NCBI GenBank assembly: GCA_038277395.1
Contig: CM076193.1
Span: 68,230,677 to 68,294,676 of the forward strand
Length of the DNA: 64,000 nucleotides
Source: Dryocosmus kuriphilus
Taxonomy: Eukaryota; Arthropoda; Insecta; Hymenoptera; Cynipidae
Direction of reading: 5' to 3'
Position 1 is the stretch's first letter. Each line of letters starts with the position of its first letter. Shown one piece after another: positions 11,170 through 21,788 of this stretch. The notes beneath the pieces are model-generated. The model had not been told where the DNA came from. It was given only the letters and a program-made list of their open reading frames with translations, and searched no databases. Made by a program: the position numbers and the translations under genes.

Positions 11170-12854
11170 ATTTTATTATATTTGAGATCTAGAATATGTT
11201 TTAAAATAGTATTTTTAAATTAAATAATTAGTTTAACTTCATTTATCGTGATTAGGGTCCTTAGTGCGCTATTTATGGAGACCACGTAAAATAGTAGCGT
11301 CACAAAGTTTTCGTAAAGGAAAACTCTATTCAGGATTGCTTCAAATAAGAGATATCAAAAAATTTTCCTGTTCCGCCGAAACTCAAGTGTCTACGTTTGA
11401 TGCGGTTTCCTTTTCTCTAATAATTTGGTACTAAGTACATCTAATGACTCTTCTAATTATTTATTAAGGATAATTTATATAAAGCAACTTTTTTAAATAT
11501 GAAAATAACCAATTGCTATGAGATTAAATAAACTTTTAAATATTGTTTGACTGTTAATCACAATCAACGAAAGAACTATATCATTAGATTCTGTTTTGAT
11601 ATATTTAAACTTTAAAATCCTAATAGCTATCAAAAAATGTATTTCTTGCGCCTTTTTTCTAGTACCAAAAATGTATCTTCTTCGTGGCCAAGGTGATCAA
11701 AAGCCAGTGTGTTTTGGATAAAATTTAAAATTTGATTATTTTGATTCTTGCAGGTATGCGAGGATGATATGTAATGTTTGCAATAAATAAATAAGATCAC
11801 TAAATACTGAGATGCGCACACAATTTTTAAAATTAGTACTGTTTTTTGACGATAAAAATTCAGACTTAAATTGTCCCAAACATACCGTTTCTCCCCTACA
11901 TTCAGAAAGTCGTCGTTCATAATAAATAATAATAGAAAATTCCACATTATCAACTTTTTGAGGGATTGAAAAATGTCACAATAACAATCATGAAATCAAA
12001 CAAAAAAATTGCGTAGGTTTATATATATATATATAAAATGTAACCACATTTGCCACTGCATAATTTAGTAGTTGCAGCTCCTTCACGGCATTCGCCAATG
12101 TTCCGAGCAGGGGAAATCATTTTCAAGGTTTAGTGTAATCAAAATACTGGGCCTAGATGCAATTGTGCAGTTTCCTTTTTCCTTGTTAAGGAACATAACT
12201 TAGAAACGAAGTTTTAGCACTTAAAATGTTTAAGCACCAGGAGTGTGCGCTTTTAATAGTCGTACTGAAATCCTTATTTAGTCCCTTATAAAAAATACAC
12301 TATATTCATATACGAGCATCTTAGCGTTATAACGCATAACATATCAGCGTTTTCACGATGTTGTTATATGAAACAATATATAACTGAATATATTGAAGAA
12401 TTGATGTATTACCTTGAGTTTCTATTCAATGAGTGCAAGACGGATTCATTTTCTTTGAAATACGAATCTATTCCATGTATTTTGCTCTGGGCTCTCGGAC
12501 TTCGTTGGTAATTTTCTATTGAGATCACACCAAGGGACGAACTTTCACTCTCCACTTCTTCCAAGGCAGTAGCTAATAAGTCATGATCTGTTCCCAATGA
12601 AGGTTGCGAGACGTCTGTCCGGAAACAGGACGTAAAAAGGTGTTTCAATATTTGAAAGCGACATTATTATTCTCTTTCGTATTATTCTACTATACTTGTG
12701 AATGATTAATATAGAACCATTGAATCATACTGCATCAACACTAACTAAGGGTTCGATGTCACGAGTCACGTGAGGCCATACACATGCACGAAATCAGATA
12801 TTAAGTAAATTCCCAGACCCAAAGTTATTGATAGAATTTATGCTCTTATACTTT
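11170..12854. other. AT-rich DNA, nothing recognised
   Basis: Only short ORFs of 60-107 codons with no recognisable motifs occur here on either strand. There is a short (TA)n near 12020. No repeats shared with the rest of the window were noticed. Confidence 0.6.
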
Positions 12855-13981
12855 AGCCTACAAAAATATTTCCAAGAATTTTCAGGATTACATTGACATG
12901 TTCTGTTTTACTAACCATATCAATAGAATAAAGAGCTAGTATTACTTTACCATGATGAAAGAATATTTTCTTAATATATATCCAGATTAAACAATTTTTT
13001 CATAGCAAGTATGACACCAATATTGTAATATAATATGCTGTGAAAAAGATAAGAGCATTCAGTGGCTGGTGTGATGAATTAACTTATTTGAAGGTATATA
13101 TATTTTTTTTTCATAGGAATTTATAACAGATAGACTAAAGAAGATTCCGGCAAAGCGTTTTACAAATATCTCAAGCACATTTTGAAATTTCTTAATGTTA
13201 ATATTATGATTCTTGAGGAAAAGGTTTCATGTCCATGCTAAATAAAAAAAATAATTAGAAGAGCAATTGTACAGTTCAAAGTATGTAGAAATAATTTAAG
13301 GGTTTTCCTACATATTTGTTAGAGGTATCCAGTAATGTGATTTTAAAATTTTCATTGCGTTGTATGATTTTAGATACTAAAATAAGTGTTTCAGTTTTAC
13401 CCAGATCTTGGTATTACAATTTTTAAAATAAAATAATACAATATAATTTTATTAAATTATTGTTGAAAATCATCTATTAGTAAATATCAAAGGGAGAACA
13501 CTAAGGAATTAGTAAAGAGATGATGCTAGATGAGCGAAGCACAACTATGAAATGTTTAAACAATTAATTTTTTTCTAAATTTTAAGCCCAACCAGTGTTA
13601 GACTTACGTTTTTTACCAATTCTTTGATAATATGACATCATCTTCCTGTTAGAAAATATCAAACGGAAATCCGCTAAGGAATTAGTTAGCGAAAAGGCAA
13701 AAGAAATAAATGGAGATTGGTGATGCATAATTATGGAATGTATAAACTAATTTATTGAATATTTCTTATTTGATTTAACGTAAATAATTCTGATATCCAA
13801 TTTTATGTATAAGCTTTCTGAAAAACGTGTCCATATTTATTGAGGAGCTATTCAAATACTAAAAATATTATTTAATAATTGATGTGTTCGTTTTTTAGAC
13901 CATTTTTAAGATATTGGTAGAGGCATGTGGCCTTAGGTCTTGAAATTTACATTTTTTATATAATGAAGGAATCTTTATTAA

Positions 13982-14024
13982 GAATACATCAATGCATTTC
14001 GTCACGTTTCGTGGCCTGTTCAGG
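13982..14024 (-). ncRNA. Hammerhead-ribozyme-like core in the left PLE-B tail, degenerate
   Basis: Read on the minus strand it has CTGAACA (consensus CTGANGA, one change). An imperfect stem II and an intact GAAA follow, then the palindrome ATGCAT and T before GATG. Layout is the same as in the right tail copy, where CTGAAGA is intact instead. The two copies therefore complement each other's core defects. Confidence 0.45.
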
Positions 14025-14427
14025 ACTTCAAAAATTGTGTAGACTCATAATATCGATGGTTGGAGAGATTTGTAAAAAAGTTTGTTTACAAAAGTATATT
14101 CTAAATCTATTATAAACTTACCAATAGATGTAATTCATAAGAGAAATATTCTTGAAGAAAACTTTTCAAATCGCTTTGTTATAGAAGGCATTTCTAGGTT
14201 ACGTTACGCTTGAAGAGATTGTAAATTGGTTTTATTGTTAAAATTGATATGTTTTGTTATTGAATTAACTTATACTTTTGTTTAAAAAATTTAAGTTCAT
14301 AAATTTAATTTGAATATTTAGGAAAAATTTTTTAAGAAACTGGAAAATTTAGATAATAGGAGCGACCACATGTTTGTGGTCTGTTCCAGAAAACTGGAGG
14401 TTAAGCACTGGCTATAAAGTGAGTAAT

Positions 14428-14862
14428 TTAAATCATGAGAAGATTCAATGACATCATGGTAGATACAAGACAGGTTTTTAGTATCAGCTCTAAAGTTAAC
14501 GGCATTTTCATTTTGATAATATTAGCCATTTCCAATATATTTCTTCTACGAAAATTATTTTCTAAACCTAAAATTTTTACATTTTTTGAACCGTAGTTAA
14601 ATTTGTAATCAAATGTAGAGGTATGGTTACATAATGCTGTATTAATTTTTTTATTATTTTCACTGCCTTTGCGTTCTGAAATTCTTACCCCGAGGGGTCG
14701 CTGTGTTTGACCTATACAAATTTCGTTAGAATTTTTGCGTGGGATACTACAAATGAGGTATGTTTTTTCAAATTTAGGTATATTATCTTTAACAGATTGT
14801 ATTAAAATATCGGAGAGTTTATTTTTAAATGAAAAAATTATAGTAATATTGCAGTTTTTCAT
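14428..14862 (-). pseudogene. PLE-B GIY-YIG endonuclease fragment
   Basis: This is a 144-codon open frame starting at an ATG. The N-terminal third carries YLICSIPRKNSNEICIGQTQ followed by RPLGVRISERK, the first GIY-YIG motif region (Y-L-I ... C-I-G with the conserved T, R and R). The His of the usual EH is replaced by Arg-Lys. Downstream, LCNHTSTFDYKFNYGSKNVKIL matches the core of the Penelope GIY-YIG domain (a histidine and a Phe-Asp block before a KIL strand). In intact Penelope-like elements this domain is the C-terminus of a reverse transcriptase and cuts target DNA. The reverse transcriptase part is absent here, so the element is 5'-truncated and non-autonomous. Codons beyond about residue 115 read into the tail and may not be coding. 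Confidence 0.7.
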
Positions 14863-15475
14863 ATTCTTATAAGAGGTAAGTAAAAATCTTCAACATAAGG
14901 TAAAGTTATAATTTTGGAAAAATAAATTTTTTATTATTATTTTGTAGGTTATTTGGATTTTATTTATTGGAAATGGTTAATATTATAAAAAATGAAAATT
15001 CGGTTAACTTTATATTTGATACTGAAAACCTGTCTTGTATCTACCATGTTGTCATTGAATCTTTTCATGATTTAAATTAGTCACTTTATAGCCAGTGTTG
15101 AACCTCCAATTTTCTGGAGCACACCACAAACAAGTCGTCTCTCCTATTATCTAAATTTTCCAGTTTCTTTAAAATGTTTTTCTAAAAATGGAAATTAAAT
15201 TCACTACCTTAAATTTTTTTAAACTTAAGTATAAGTTAATTCAATAACAACACATATCAGTTTTAATAATAAAACTAATTTACAATCTTTTCAAGCGTAA
15301 CGTGACCTAAAAATTCACTCTATAACAAAACGATTTTTCAAGTTTTCTTCAAGAATATTTCTCTTGTGAATTACATCTATTGGTAAGTTTATAATAGATT
15401 TAAAATATACTTTTGTAAACATAATTTTTTATAAATCTCTCCGACGATCGATATTACGAGCTTCTATCATTTTTT

Positions 15476-15520
15476 CAGTCCTGAAGATGTCACGATACGT
15501 GACAAAATGCATTGATGTAT
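15476..15520 (+). ncRNA. Hammerhead-ribozyme-like core in the right PLE-B tail, degenerate
   Basis: CTGAAGA at 15481 matches the CTGANGA box. A clean six-pair stem TGTCAC/GTGACA follows around a short loop. The GAAA box is mutated to CAAAA-like sequence. Then comes the palindrome ATGCAT followed by T and GATG, which would give a three-pair stem III and an AUU cleavage triplet, most naturally in a dimer. Confidence 0.5.
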
Positions 15521-16399
15521 TGTTAATAAAGATTCCTTTATTATATAAAAAATGTTTTCAACATCTAAAAGCGACAAACCTCTACCAATATTATTAAATA
15601 ATGTCGCGATCCCACCTATTTCAATAACGATTGGGACTATTTGAAACGTTTTACAAGTATTTCAAGCACATTTTGAAAGTTTGTAATGGTATTAATATGA
15701 TTATCAGAAAAAAGGGTTCATATCCATGCTAAATGAGAAAATAATTAGAAGAGCAACTGTACAGTTCAAACTACGTAGAAATAATTTAAATTCTTTCCTA
15801 CATATTTACTAGAGATAGCAAGTAATGTGATTTTAACATTTCTCATTGCATTACATGATTTTAGACATTAAAATAAGTAAGTCATGTTTAACCAACTCTT
15901 GGTATTACGCTTTTCAAGAAAAATTACTACGATATAATTTTATTGACGAATTTTTGAAAATCGTTTAATATTAAAGATCAAAGGGAGAACACTAAGAAAT
16001 TAATAGAGAGATGATGTTAGATGAGTCAAGCACAATTATGAAATGCTTAAACAATTTACTTGCTTATAAATTTTAAGCCCAACCAATGCTAGACTTAGGT
16101 TTTCGACCAATCCATTGAAAATATAAAGCCAGCTTCCTGTTAGAAAATATCAAAGGAAATCCACTAAGGAATTAGTTAATAAAAAAACAAAGAAATAACT
16201 AGTGATGAATGATGCATACTTATGGAATATATAAATATTTAATTTGTTGACAAAGTCAAGAGCTTTCAACATAAGTATTCTGTTTTACGAAATTCTTTTA
16301 AAATATCACAACATATTCCTCAAATGCTATAACACAGTTTTAAAATGTTTAAATAGCGTGTTTACCAATAAAAATCTGAGAGAGAATCGATAAGGAATA

Positions 16400-17727
16400 C
16401 GAGGGCCTACCCAAAAGAAACCGAACTGATGTTGTGGGGAGCGGAGTTGTTGTAGTACCGGGTTTTTGCCGGTAGGTGCGTGTAGAGGCACTTTTAGCCA
16501 GTTAGTATGCCAACTGCTATCACTGTGTAAGGTTGCATTTGGTGTGTGTAATTTTTTTTGTGACTGTTGCTTTGCGCGCTCGTCGTTTTTTGTGATGGTT
16601 GATTTTCGTGATCAGCGTGCCAACGTGAGGTTTTGCTTCCTGCTCGGGAAAACGGGCACAGAAACTCTTCAAATGTTAAAAACGGCCTACAAGGATGATG
16701 CTATGGGAAAAACTCAAGTGTTCGAGTGGTTTTCTCGTTTTAAAAGTGGGGAAATGTCAATTGACGATCAACCTCGCTCTGGACGTCCTTCGACGGCCCG
16801 AACCGACGAAAATGTTGAAAAAATTCGTGAAATCATCCTGGAAGATCGACGAAGGACCATCGAAGAAGTTGTGGAGAAATCTGGCGTGAGTTTGAGTTCA
16901 GTACAGAGAATTCTAAGTGAAGATTTTTGGGGATGAGAAGGGTGGCTGCAAAATTTGTTCCTCGACTGCTGACTGCAGAGCAAAAACAAGGCCGCGTGCA
17001 AGCATGCTCTGCTTTGAAGGAGGAATTCCAAAATGATCCAAACTTTTTTTCCAAGGTCATAACAGGTGACGAATCGTGGTGTTATGGATACGATCCTGAA
17101 ACTAAGCAACAGTCAAGTCAATGGAAGACTCAAAATTCGCCTCGCCCTAAAAAAGCTCGTCAGGTGAGGTCAAACATTAAGACGATGCTCATTTGTTTTT
17201 TCGATGTGAGAGGAGTCGTCCATTCAGAATTTATTCCACCGGGTCAGACAGTTAATCAGGCATTTTACCTGGAAGTCTTGAAAAGATTGCGCAACAGTTT
17301 ACGACGGAAAAGGCCTGATTTGTGGCAGTCGGGGGACTGGTTTTTCCACCACGACAACGCCCCTGCTCACACAGCTCTTTCTGTGCGCCGATTTTTGACC
17401 AAAAATAGCATGGCCACGGTTCCTCACCCACCCTATTCACCCGATTTAGCCCCCTGTGACTTTTTTATATTCCCCCGAATGAAAAGGGACATGAAAGGAA
17501 AGCGTTTTGCGGACGTAGCTGAAGTGAAGGAAAAAACGACGGAGGCGCTGTCAAGCATCACAAAAGAGGAGGAATTTACAAAATGTTTCGAAAAATGGAA
17601 TAAAAGATTAGATAAGTGTATTGTCTCCAATGGAGAGTACTTTGAAGGAGATTAAATGTTTTTTGTAGAAAAATCAAAATAATAACTTTGTACAAAAGTA
17701 GTTCGGTTTCTTTTGGGTAGGCCCTCG
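16400..17727 (+). mobile_element. Mariner transposon, copy 1
   Basis: Terminal inverted repeats start CGAGGGCCTACCCAAAAGAA and extend through ACCGAACT. Both ends abut a TA (16398-16399 and 17728-17729). Length is 1,328 bases. It sits in the left arm of the giant inverted repeat; the right arm lacks it at about 40,290. By eye it differs from copy 2 (49709-51031) at about 20 positions plus two small indels. Confidence 0.95.
16595..17655 (+). pseudogene. Mariner transposase, copy 1, one frameshift
   Basis: Start MVDFRDQRANVRFCF is chosen at 16595 because mariner transposases begin at this point; the frame is open further upstream but into non-conserved sequence. The N-terminal HTH region includes FEWFSRFKSGEMSIDDQPRS and GRPS. 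The catalytic triad is DD34D: first Asp in VITGDESWCYGYD, second in HHDNAPAHTA, third in YSPDLAPCDFF. Two extra T in the run at 16922-16928 shift the frame after about residue 113, so two overlapping open pieces (to 16936 and from 16927) remain. The C-terminus is complete (KWNKRLDKCIVSNGEYFEGD). The enzyme would cut and rejoin the element at TA sites. Copy 2 has the intact frame here but a stop near the C-terminus. Confidence 0.93.
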
Positions 17728-18310
17728 TAGGTTACTCAAAATCTTCAATCAATGAAGAGAGGACGGTCTAATGCAAATGTAAACGTATGGTGACGTACAT
17801 AAGAATGATGTAATTTTGAGGAATGGAAACGGGTATGAATTCTAGTAAAATAAACCTGAAGTTATACACAATCAAGCTGACCACAAAATGGCATACTATA
17901 CTATATGGTGCAGTGGGTGAAAGAGTTACTAAATCTAAAAATTTTAATATGCACTTTGGTTTCTAGTATGATGATGATTTGGTGTCAGTTAGCAAGCATG
18001 ATTAAAGGACTCATACTTCCCACTTTAATTCCAAACTCTACATTTATTGTATTGAAAGAACTCAACCTGTGCACCGATCAACGTTTTTAATGAAGCAGTT
18101 TCAATGAATAAAGGACTTTATAGTTGTAACTATTGCAGAAGATTTGTGTGTTTGAAAAAGTGCAGTACGCCTTGTGAAAAAATGTTGCAATATATAAGAC
18201 AAAATTATGACAAAACTAAAGAAAAATGTTGTCATGAATATTTTTTCCTTAAAACTTGTTTAGAAATATTTACTGAGGAGGAGGAGGAAGGCGACGTTAT
18301 ACTTGAGTAG

Positions 18311-18809
18311 AGTACTCAAAATTTTGTACTCAAAAATTACAAGCCTTAGACCATCAGTTAGAAACTCTAAAACTGAGATGAGTCTCTTGAATCTTTATAA
18401 TAACCAAAATGAGTGTGGCTGAAAGAAATTAAAGGCTAGATATACATTTTAAATTATATTTTATAAACAAGTACTTATTACACTTAAAAAGTACTTTAAA
18501 TTTAACTTAATAAAAGAACTGTACAATATTGTGTAATAGAAAAAACGATTGCATACTTAGTACTATGCTGAGTCTACTTCTTTAAATTTCATTTACTGTA
18601 AATAATTCGGATATCTAACCTAACGCATAGCCGTTTCAAAATCGTTTTTATATTTAGTGAGGAGGGGTGGAGGACGAGAATAAGGATGAGGCTGTAATTA
18701 AATAAATTACTCAAATTTTTTCACTTAACGATTACAAGCCTTAGACCATCAGTTAGGAACTCTAAAACTTATAATAACCAAAATGAATGTGGGTAAAAGT
18801 AATTAAGAA

Positions 18810-18873
<64 letters not shown>

Positions 18874-19441
18874 CATTTCAAAAATTACACTTCTAAGCAA
18901 GTACTTATTACACATAAAAATCACCTCAAGTTTAACTTATTAAAAGAGAGTGTACAATAATGAGTAATAGAAAAAGTGTTGCAGTGTTGAAGATTTCATT
19001 TACTGTAAATAATTATGTTGTCGAATTTGAAGCACAACCTTTTTCAAAATCGTTTTTATATGTACTGAAGAGGATCTAGTTAAAGAAAATACTCAAAATG
19101 TTGAATTCAATTATTATTACTTACCTTAGTCCTTTTACACTTTATAATAATCGAAATGAGTTCGAGTAAAAGAAATGAAGATGCAGATATAAATTTAAAA
19201 AAATTATATTTCATCACCATGTATTTCTAGTGTTTGAAAGTCACTTAGAATTCAACTTATTAAAAAAACTATAATAGTATAGAGTAATGAAAAAACCTTT
19301 GCGTACTTAGTACCACATTGTGTCTATTTGATTAGTTTTTATGAAATAGTGAGATAAAACTTGTAATCACGTATACTACATGTGTTAATTCTACTATTGG
19401 AAATAATAAATTAGCCTTTAAGATATTAAAATCAGCTACTA
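18311..19441. repeat. Three tandem ~390-bp modules of the left arm
   Basis: Units start at TACTCAAAATTTTG-like sequence near 18311, 18709 and 19089. They share ACAAGCCTTAGACCATCAGTTA, TTATAATAACCAAAATGAGT and a TTTACTGTAAATAATT block. The second unit contains a (TA)n tract at 18814-18871. The right arm has fewer copies (38774-39350). Confidence 0.8.
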
Positions 19442-19459
19442 AAAAATTATTTAATAATG

Positions 19460-19650
19460 CCAGCTTCTCCTATTTCATTAATGATTGCAATTATTTCGAG
19501 CAACTTATTCCTGCTTCCAGCTGCCTGGGATTATAAAAGTGAGCGCACTCGATCTACCAAATCACTCGAATCTTCCCAGTATTCTGAAAATTTGTTTTCT
19601 ATTTCATATTCAGATGAAGTGTCACTTTCAGCATCATCTTTATCATCATC
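19460..19650 (-). pseudogene. C-terminal remnant of an unidentified acidic protein
   Basis: On the minus strand an acidic segment reads DDAESDTSSEYEIENKFSEY, then WEDSSDLVDRVRSLL. An in-frame stop follows, then SQAAG and KLLEIIAIINEIGEAGIIK before a final stop at the arm boundary. I do not recognise the family. Diverged relics of the last block occur inside the arms near 15610-15645 and 41060-41085. This suggests the arms grew by tandem duplication of the DNA at the end of this gene. It may belong with the ORF at 19827-20180, whose stop is about 180 bases upstream in the same orientation, separated by a (TA)n tract. Confidence 0.4.
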
Positions 19651-19720
19651 TTATTATCACCCTTATGCTGATCTGCGTTATTACCATCATCATCAGCAAC
19701 ATTATTGATTGTCTATAATT

Positions 19721-19765
19721 GTATATATATATATATATATATTATATATTGTATATGTAATATAT

Positions 19766-19806
<41 letters not shown>
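19721..19806. repeat. (TA)n microsatellite
   Basis: Interrupted TA repeats of about 85 bases lie between the two minus-strand ORF remnants. Confidence 0.95.
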
Positions 19807-19826
19807 CTATAATTGTCTATAATTGT

Positions 19827-20180
19827 CTAATCTACAGATTCTTTTTTTCTTTTCTTAACGTATGATTCCAATTCAGATTTAACCCTCTTAGTAATGTCCA
19901 CAAGTTTCTTAAATGGAGAATATTGCAGTTTGATTTCTTCCTGAATATCTGGATCCTCATCAGGTTTCTTTTGTTTTCGATAAATTGTCTTACTAATCTT
20001 TTTATACTGTTTGTAGCTATCTTGAATTGTCCTTATAGTTTCAGGTATCTTTGTAATTTGGTAAAAGCCTCTCTCATCATCATACACATGATCCTTTGTT
20101 ATACAAGAGTATTTCTCATTTATTTTCAAACTGTCGAGTCTGGAATAAGCTCTTGGGCAATGTGGGCACGCGGAAGTCAT
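19827..20180 (-). CDS. Unidentified 117-residue lysine-rich protein with a zinc-finger-like start
   Basis: The frame is open from an ATG at 20180 to a stop at 19827. The N-terminus MTSACPHCPRAYSRLDSL resembles the first half of a C2H2 finger (C-x2-C, then YSR-x-DSL), but no clear His pair follows, so metal binding is doubtful. The rest is strongly charged (Lys, Glu, Asp), probably helical, and ends KKRKKESVD. No signal peptide or membrane segment. It lies in the spacer just inside the left arm of the giant inverted repeat and reads toward that arm. A (CCT)n region lies directly upstream. It may be one exon or a fragment of a larger gene carried by the inverted-repeat element. I cannot name a function. 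Confidence 0.4.
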   Translation of the reverse strand: MTSACPHCPRAYSRLDSLKINEKYSCITKDHVYDDERGFYQITKIPETIRTIQDSYKQYKKISKTIYRKQKKPDEDPDIQEEIKLQYSPFKKLVDITKRVKSELESYVKKRKKESVD

Positions 20181-20216
20181 TTTATCACTGCCATAAATGC
20201 CATAATGATTCTACCC

Positions 20217-20402
20217 ACCTCCTCCTCCTCCTCCTCCTCCGTACAACATTTCTCAGCGACTACTTGTTTCAACCACATAATGATTCTCCCCTCCTCCTTT
20301 TCGTCTTCCTCCTCCTCCTCCTCATATTCCTCCTACTAATCCTCATATTCCTCCACCTCCTCATACTTCTCCTTCTCTTCCTCATGTATTTCGATAGTTA
20401 AT
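20217..20402. repeat. (CCT)n-rich low-complexity region
   Basis: Two blocks of CCT/TCC repeats (20217-20241 and about 20287-20390) are separated by unique sequence. Long Leu/Ser ORFs across them on the plus strand are products of the repeat. Confidence 0.9.
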
Positions 20403-21034
20403 GGAGGCTAATTTTAGTGTTGATACCATTGAAAAGATTCCTCCACCAGTATGCAAGAAATCAACCATTTCATCTAATTAGTACAGGAATCAATATTACA
20501 AATCTATTTAGAAGACAAGGCTTACATCTATTAAAAAATACAAAGAAACGCGCTTATTGCTATACAAGAAAAGCAGCGTGGTCGATGGTGGTGCACTCTA
20601 TTCATTATTAATCTAGTTTGCCTTGTTATCCCTTGAAGTAGATTTATCTTAACTAGAGTTCAATGTTGGCTGAAGAAAAATATGTTTTTTTTCATTGATA
20701 ATGGCATATTTTAATATCATCAATACTTCACTAAGCATGTTATTATTACAGTGTTTCAGCTATGTGAATTGGATTTTCAGTATATTGCTCTGTTGTGTCA
20801 AAGATTATTTCAATATTTCTTACAGTGGATTATAAAGTTTATATAGCTGACATATTTACTAGATCGATTGCGGTTACTTTAATAGTCTCAAGCAAATGGA
20901 AACAGAAATAATGGACTGAAATAATTTCAATCATTAATGAAATAATTTGGCCAAAAAATTCCTTCAAAACATTGAAGATACGTTAACTGTTCATTCGGTT
21001 GACCAAATACAAGTTCCAAAATTCTCGTTTGCGT

Positions 21035-21106
21035 GTTGCGATAACTGAATTGGTTAAAACATCTCTCATGAATAGAGAGGGTGTCGATTCAAATCCGACT
21101 CGCAAT
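21035..21106 (+). tRNA. tRNA-like sequence, copy 1 (decayed D arm)
   Basis: It is 72 nt long. The acceptor GTTGCGA pairs with TCGCAAT. The anticodon stem CTCTC/GAGAG is perfect with loop ATGAATA, giving anticodon GAA with T33. The T arm is GTCGA-TTCAAAT-CCGAC with one mismatch. The D stem (ACTG...AAAC) does not pair well. It is probably a pseudo-tRNA or a SINE-type head rather than a working gene. Confidence 0.5.
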
Positions 21107-21359
21107 GAGGTTTTTGGAATTATACTTTTCAAGTCGATAAAACAGATTTCTGTTGATCCTCACAACACCTCTGATTGAAAAATGAAAGTATTAGGATCAA
21201 TGCTGTTAAGTTCACAACTCGCAATAATTGCATGAAATATCATATACAGCAAAAAATCCAAATTTAAGATACTGGTCTAAAAATTCGTTCAGAACATCGA
21301 AGATACGTTAACTGTTCATTCGGTTGACCAAATATAAGTTCCAAAATTCTCGTTTGCGT

Positions 21360-21431
21360 GTTGCGATAGCTGAATTGGTTAGAGCATCTCTCATGAATAG
21401 AGGACGTGTCGGTTCAAATCCGACTCGCAAT
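21360..21431 (+). tRNA. tRNA-like sequence, copy 2 (better preserved)
   Basis: It is 72 nt long. The acceptor GTTGCGA/TCGCAAT is closed with one G-T pair. A-box-like TAGCTGAATTGG and B-box-like GGTTCAAATCC are present, so RNA polymerase III transcription is possible. The T arm GTCGG-TTCAAAT-CCGAC is perfect. The anticodon is ambiguous. Standard spacing gives TGA in loop CATGAAT but with A33; sliding by one gives GAA with T33 but a mismatched stem. The short variable loop argues against tRNA-Ser. No CCA is encoded. I do not match it to a standard insect tRNA. Confidence 0.55.
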
Positions 21432-21646
21432 GAGATTTTTGGAATTATACTTTTCAAGTTTTTCTTTACTTGAAAATTCAGCTTTGAATTTTCTATATCA
21501 AGAGCGTCGATACAACAGATACCTGTTGATCCTCACAACTCCTCTGATTGAAGAATTAAAGTCTTAGAATCAATGCTGCTAAAGTCACAACTCACAATAA
21601 TTGCATGAAATATCATATACAGAAAAAAATCCAAATTTAAAATACT

Positions 21647-21788
21647 TGTTAGGATGCCAGAGTCCACTCCTCACTCTTATGCTAACTGGGCTGTATATTT
21701 AGAGGCTCAGCCCAAGTCTCGGCAGTTACTCTCTTGTACTCTTACCGAATAAACGTGCGTAAGTCAACTGTTTGACTTACGCTTAACA
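21647..21788 (+). mobile_element. Candidate 5' LTR of Gypsy-B
   Basis: It starts TGTTAGG and ends CTTAACA, with a five-base terminal inverted repeat. It contains a TATA-like TATATTTA near 21693 and AATAAA at 21748-21753. The first TGG that could be a primer site (TGGCGTTCTTACC) is 37 bases beyond the end, which is farther than usual. No 3' partner remains because Gypsy-B is truncated at 38773. Confidence 0.55.

Larger units (their letters stand above)
13880..15588 (-). mobile_element. PLE-B: 5'-truncated Penelope-like element with an inverted second tail
   Basis: It is flanked by TATTATTTAATAAT (13866-13879) and TATTATTAAATAAT (15589-15602), a 14-base target duplication with one mismatch. 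The other arm keeps the uninterrupted site ATTATTGAATAATA near 41086-41099. Inside, about 570 bases at each end (13912-14485 and 15030-15588) are inverted copies of each other. Between them is a minus-strand GIY-YIG ORF. Orientation by the ORF is minus: tail on the left, ORF stub in the middle, inverted tail on the right. Penelope elements are known for such inverted terminal arrangements. Confidence 0.8.
12855..19441 (+). repeat. Left arm of a giant imperfect inverted repeat
   Basis: From AGCCTACAAAAATATTTCC (12855) to AATCAGCTACTA (19441) the arm is matched in reverse complement by 38774-42113, with many substitutions and indels. It is made of diverged tandem modules: A (13140-13880), A' (15640-16395), B (17750-18170) and three units of about 390 bases (18311-19441). 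Most modules contain a TTTACTGTAAATAATT-like block (13770, 18590, 19005). A Penelope-like element and a mariner inserted here after the arms formed, because the right arm lacks both. The spacer between the arms is 19.3 kb. Confidence 0.85.
20955..21646 (+). repeat. Tandem duplication (325-bp offset), each unit carrying a tRNA-like gene
   Basis: The unit starts AAAAATTC(C/G)TTCA(A/G)AACAT and continues GAAGATACGTTAACTGTTCA. It then contains the tRNA-like sequence and ends with ATTGCATGAAATATCATATA. It occurs at 20955 and again at 21279. The second unit has about 45 extra bases after the tRNA-like part. They abut the LTR of Gypsy-B. Confidence 0.9.

Noticed and set aside
20096..20401. Leucine/serine-rich ORFs near 20.1-20.4 kb (plus strand)
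   Set aside because: They are generated by (CCT)n repeats in shifted frames.
21035..21431. Bacterial contamination as source of the tRNA-like genes
   Set aside because: The flanks are AT-rich duplicated non-coding DNA continuous with the eukaryotic repeats, and no bacterial gene is present.
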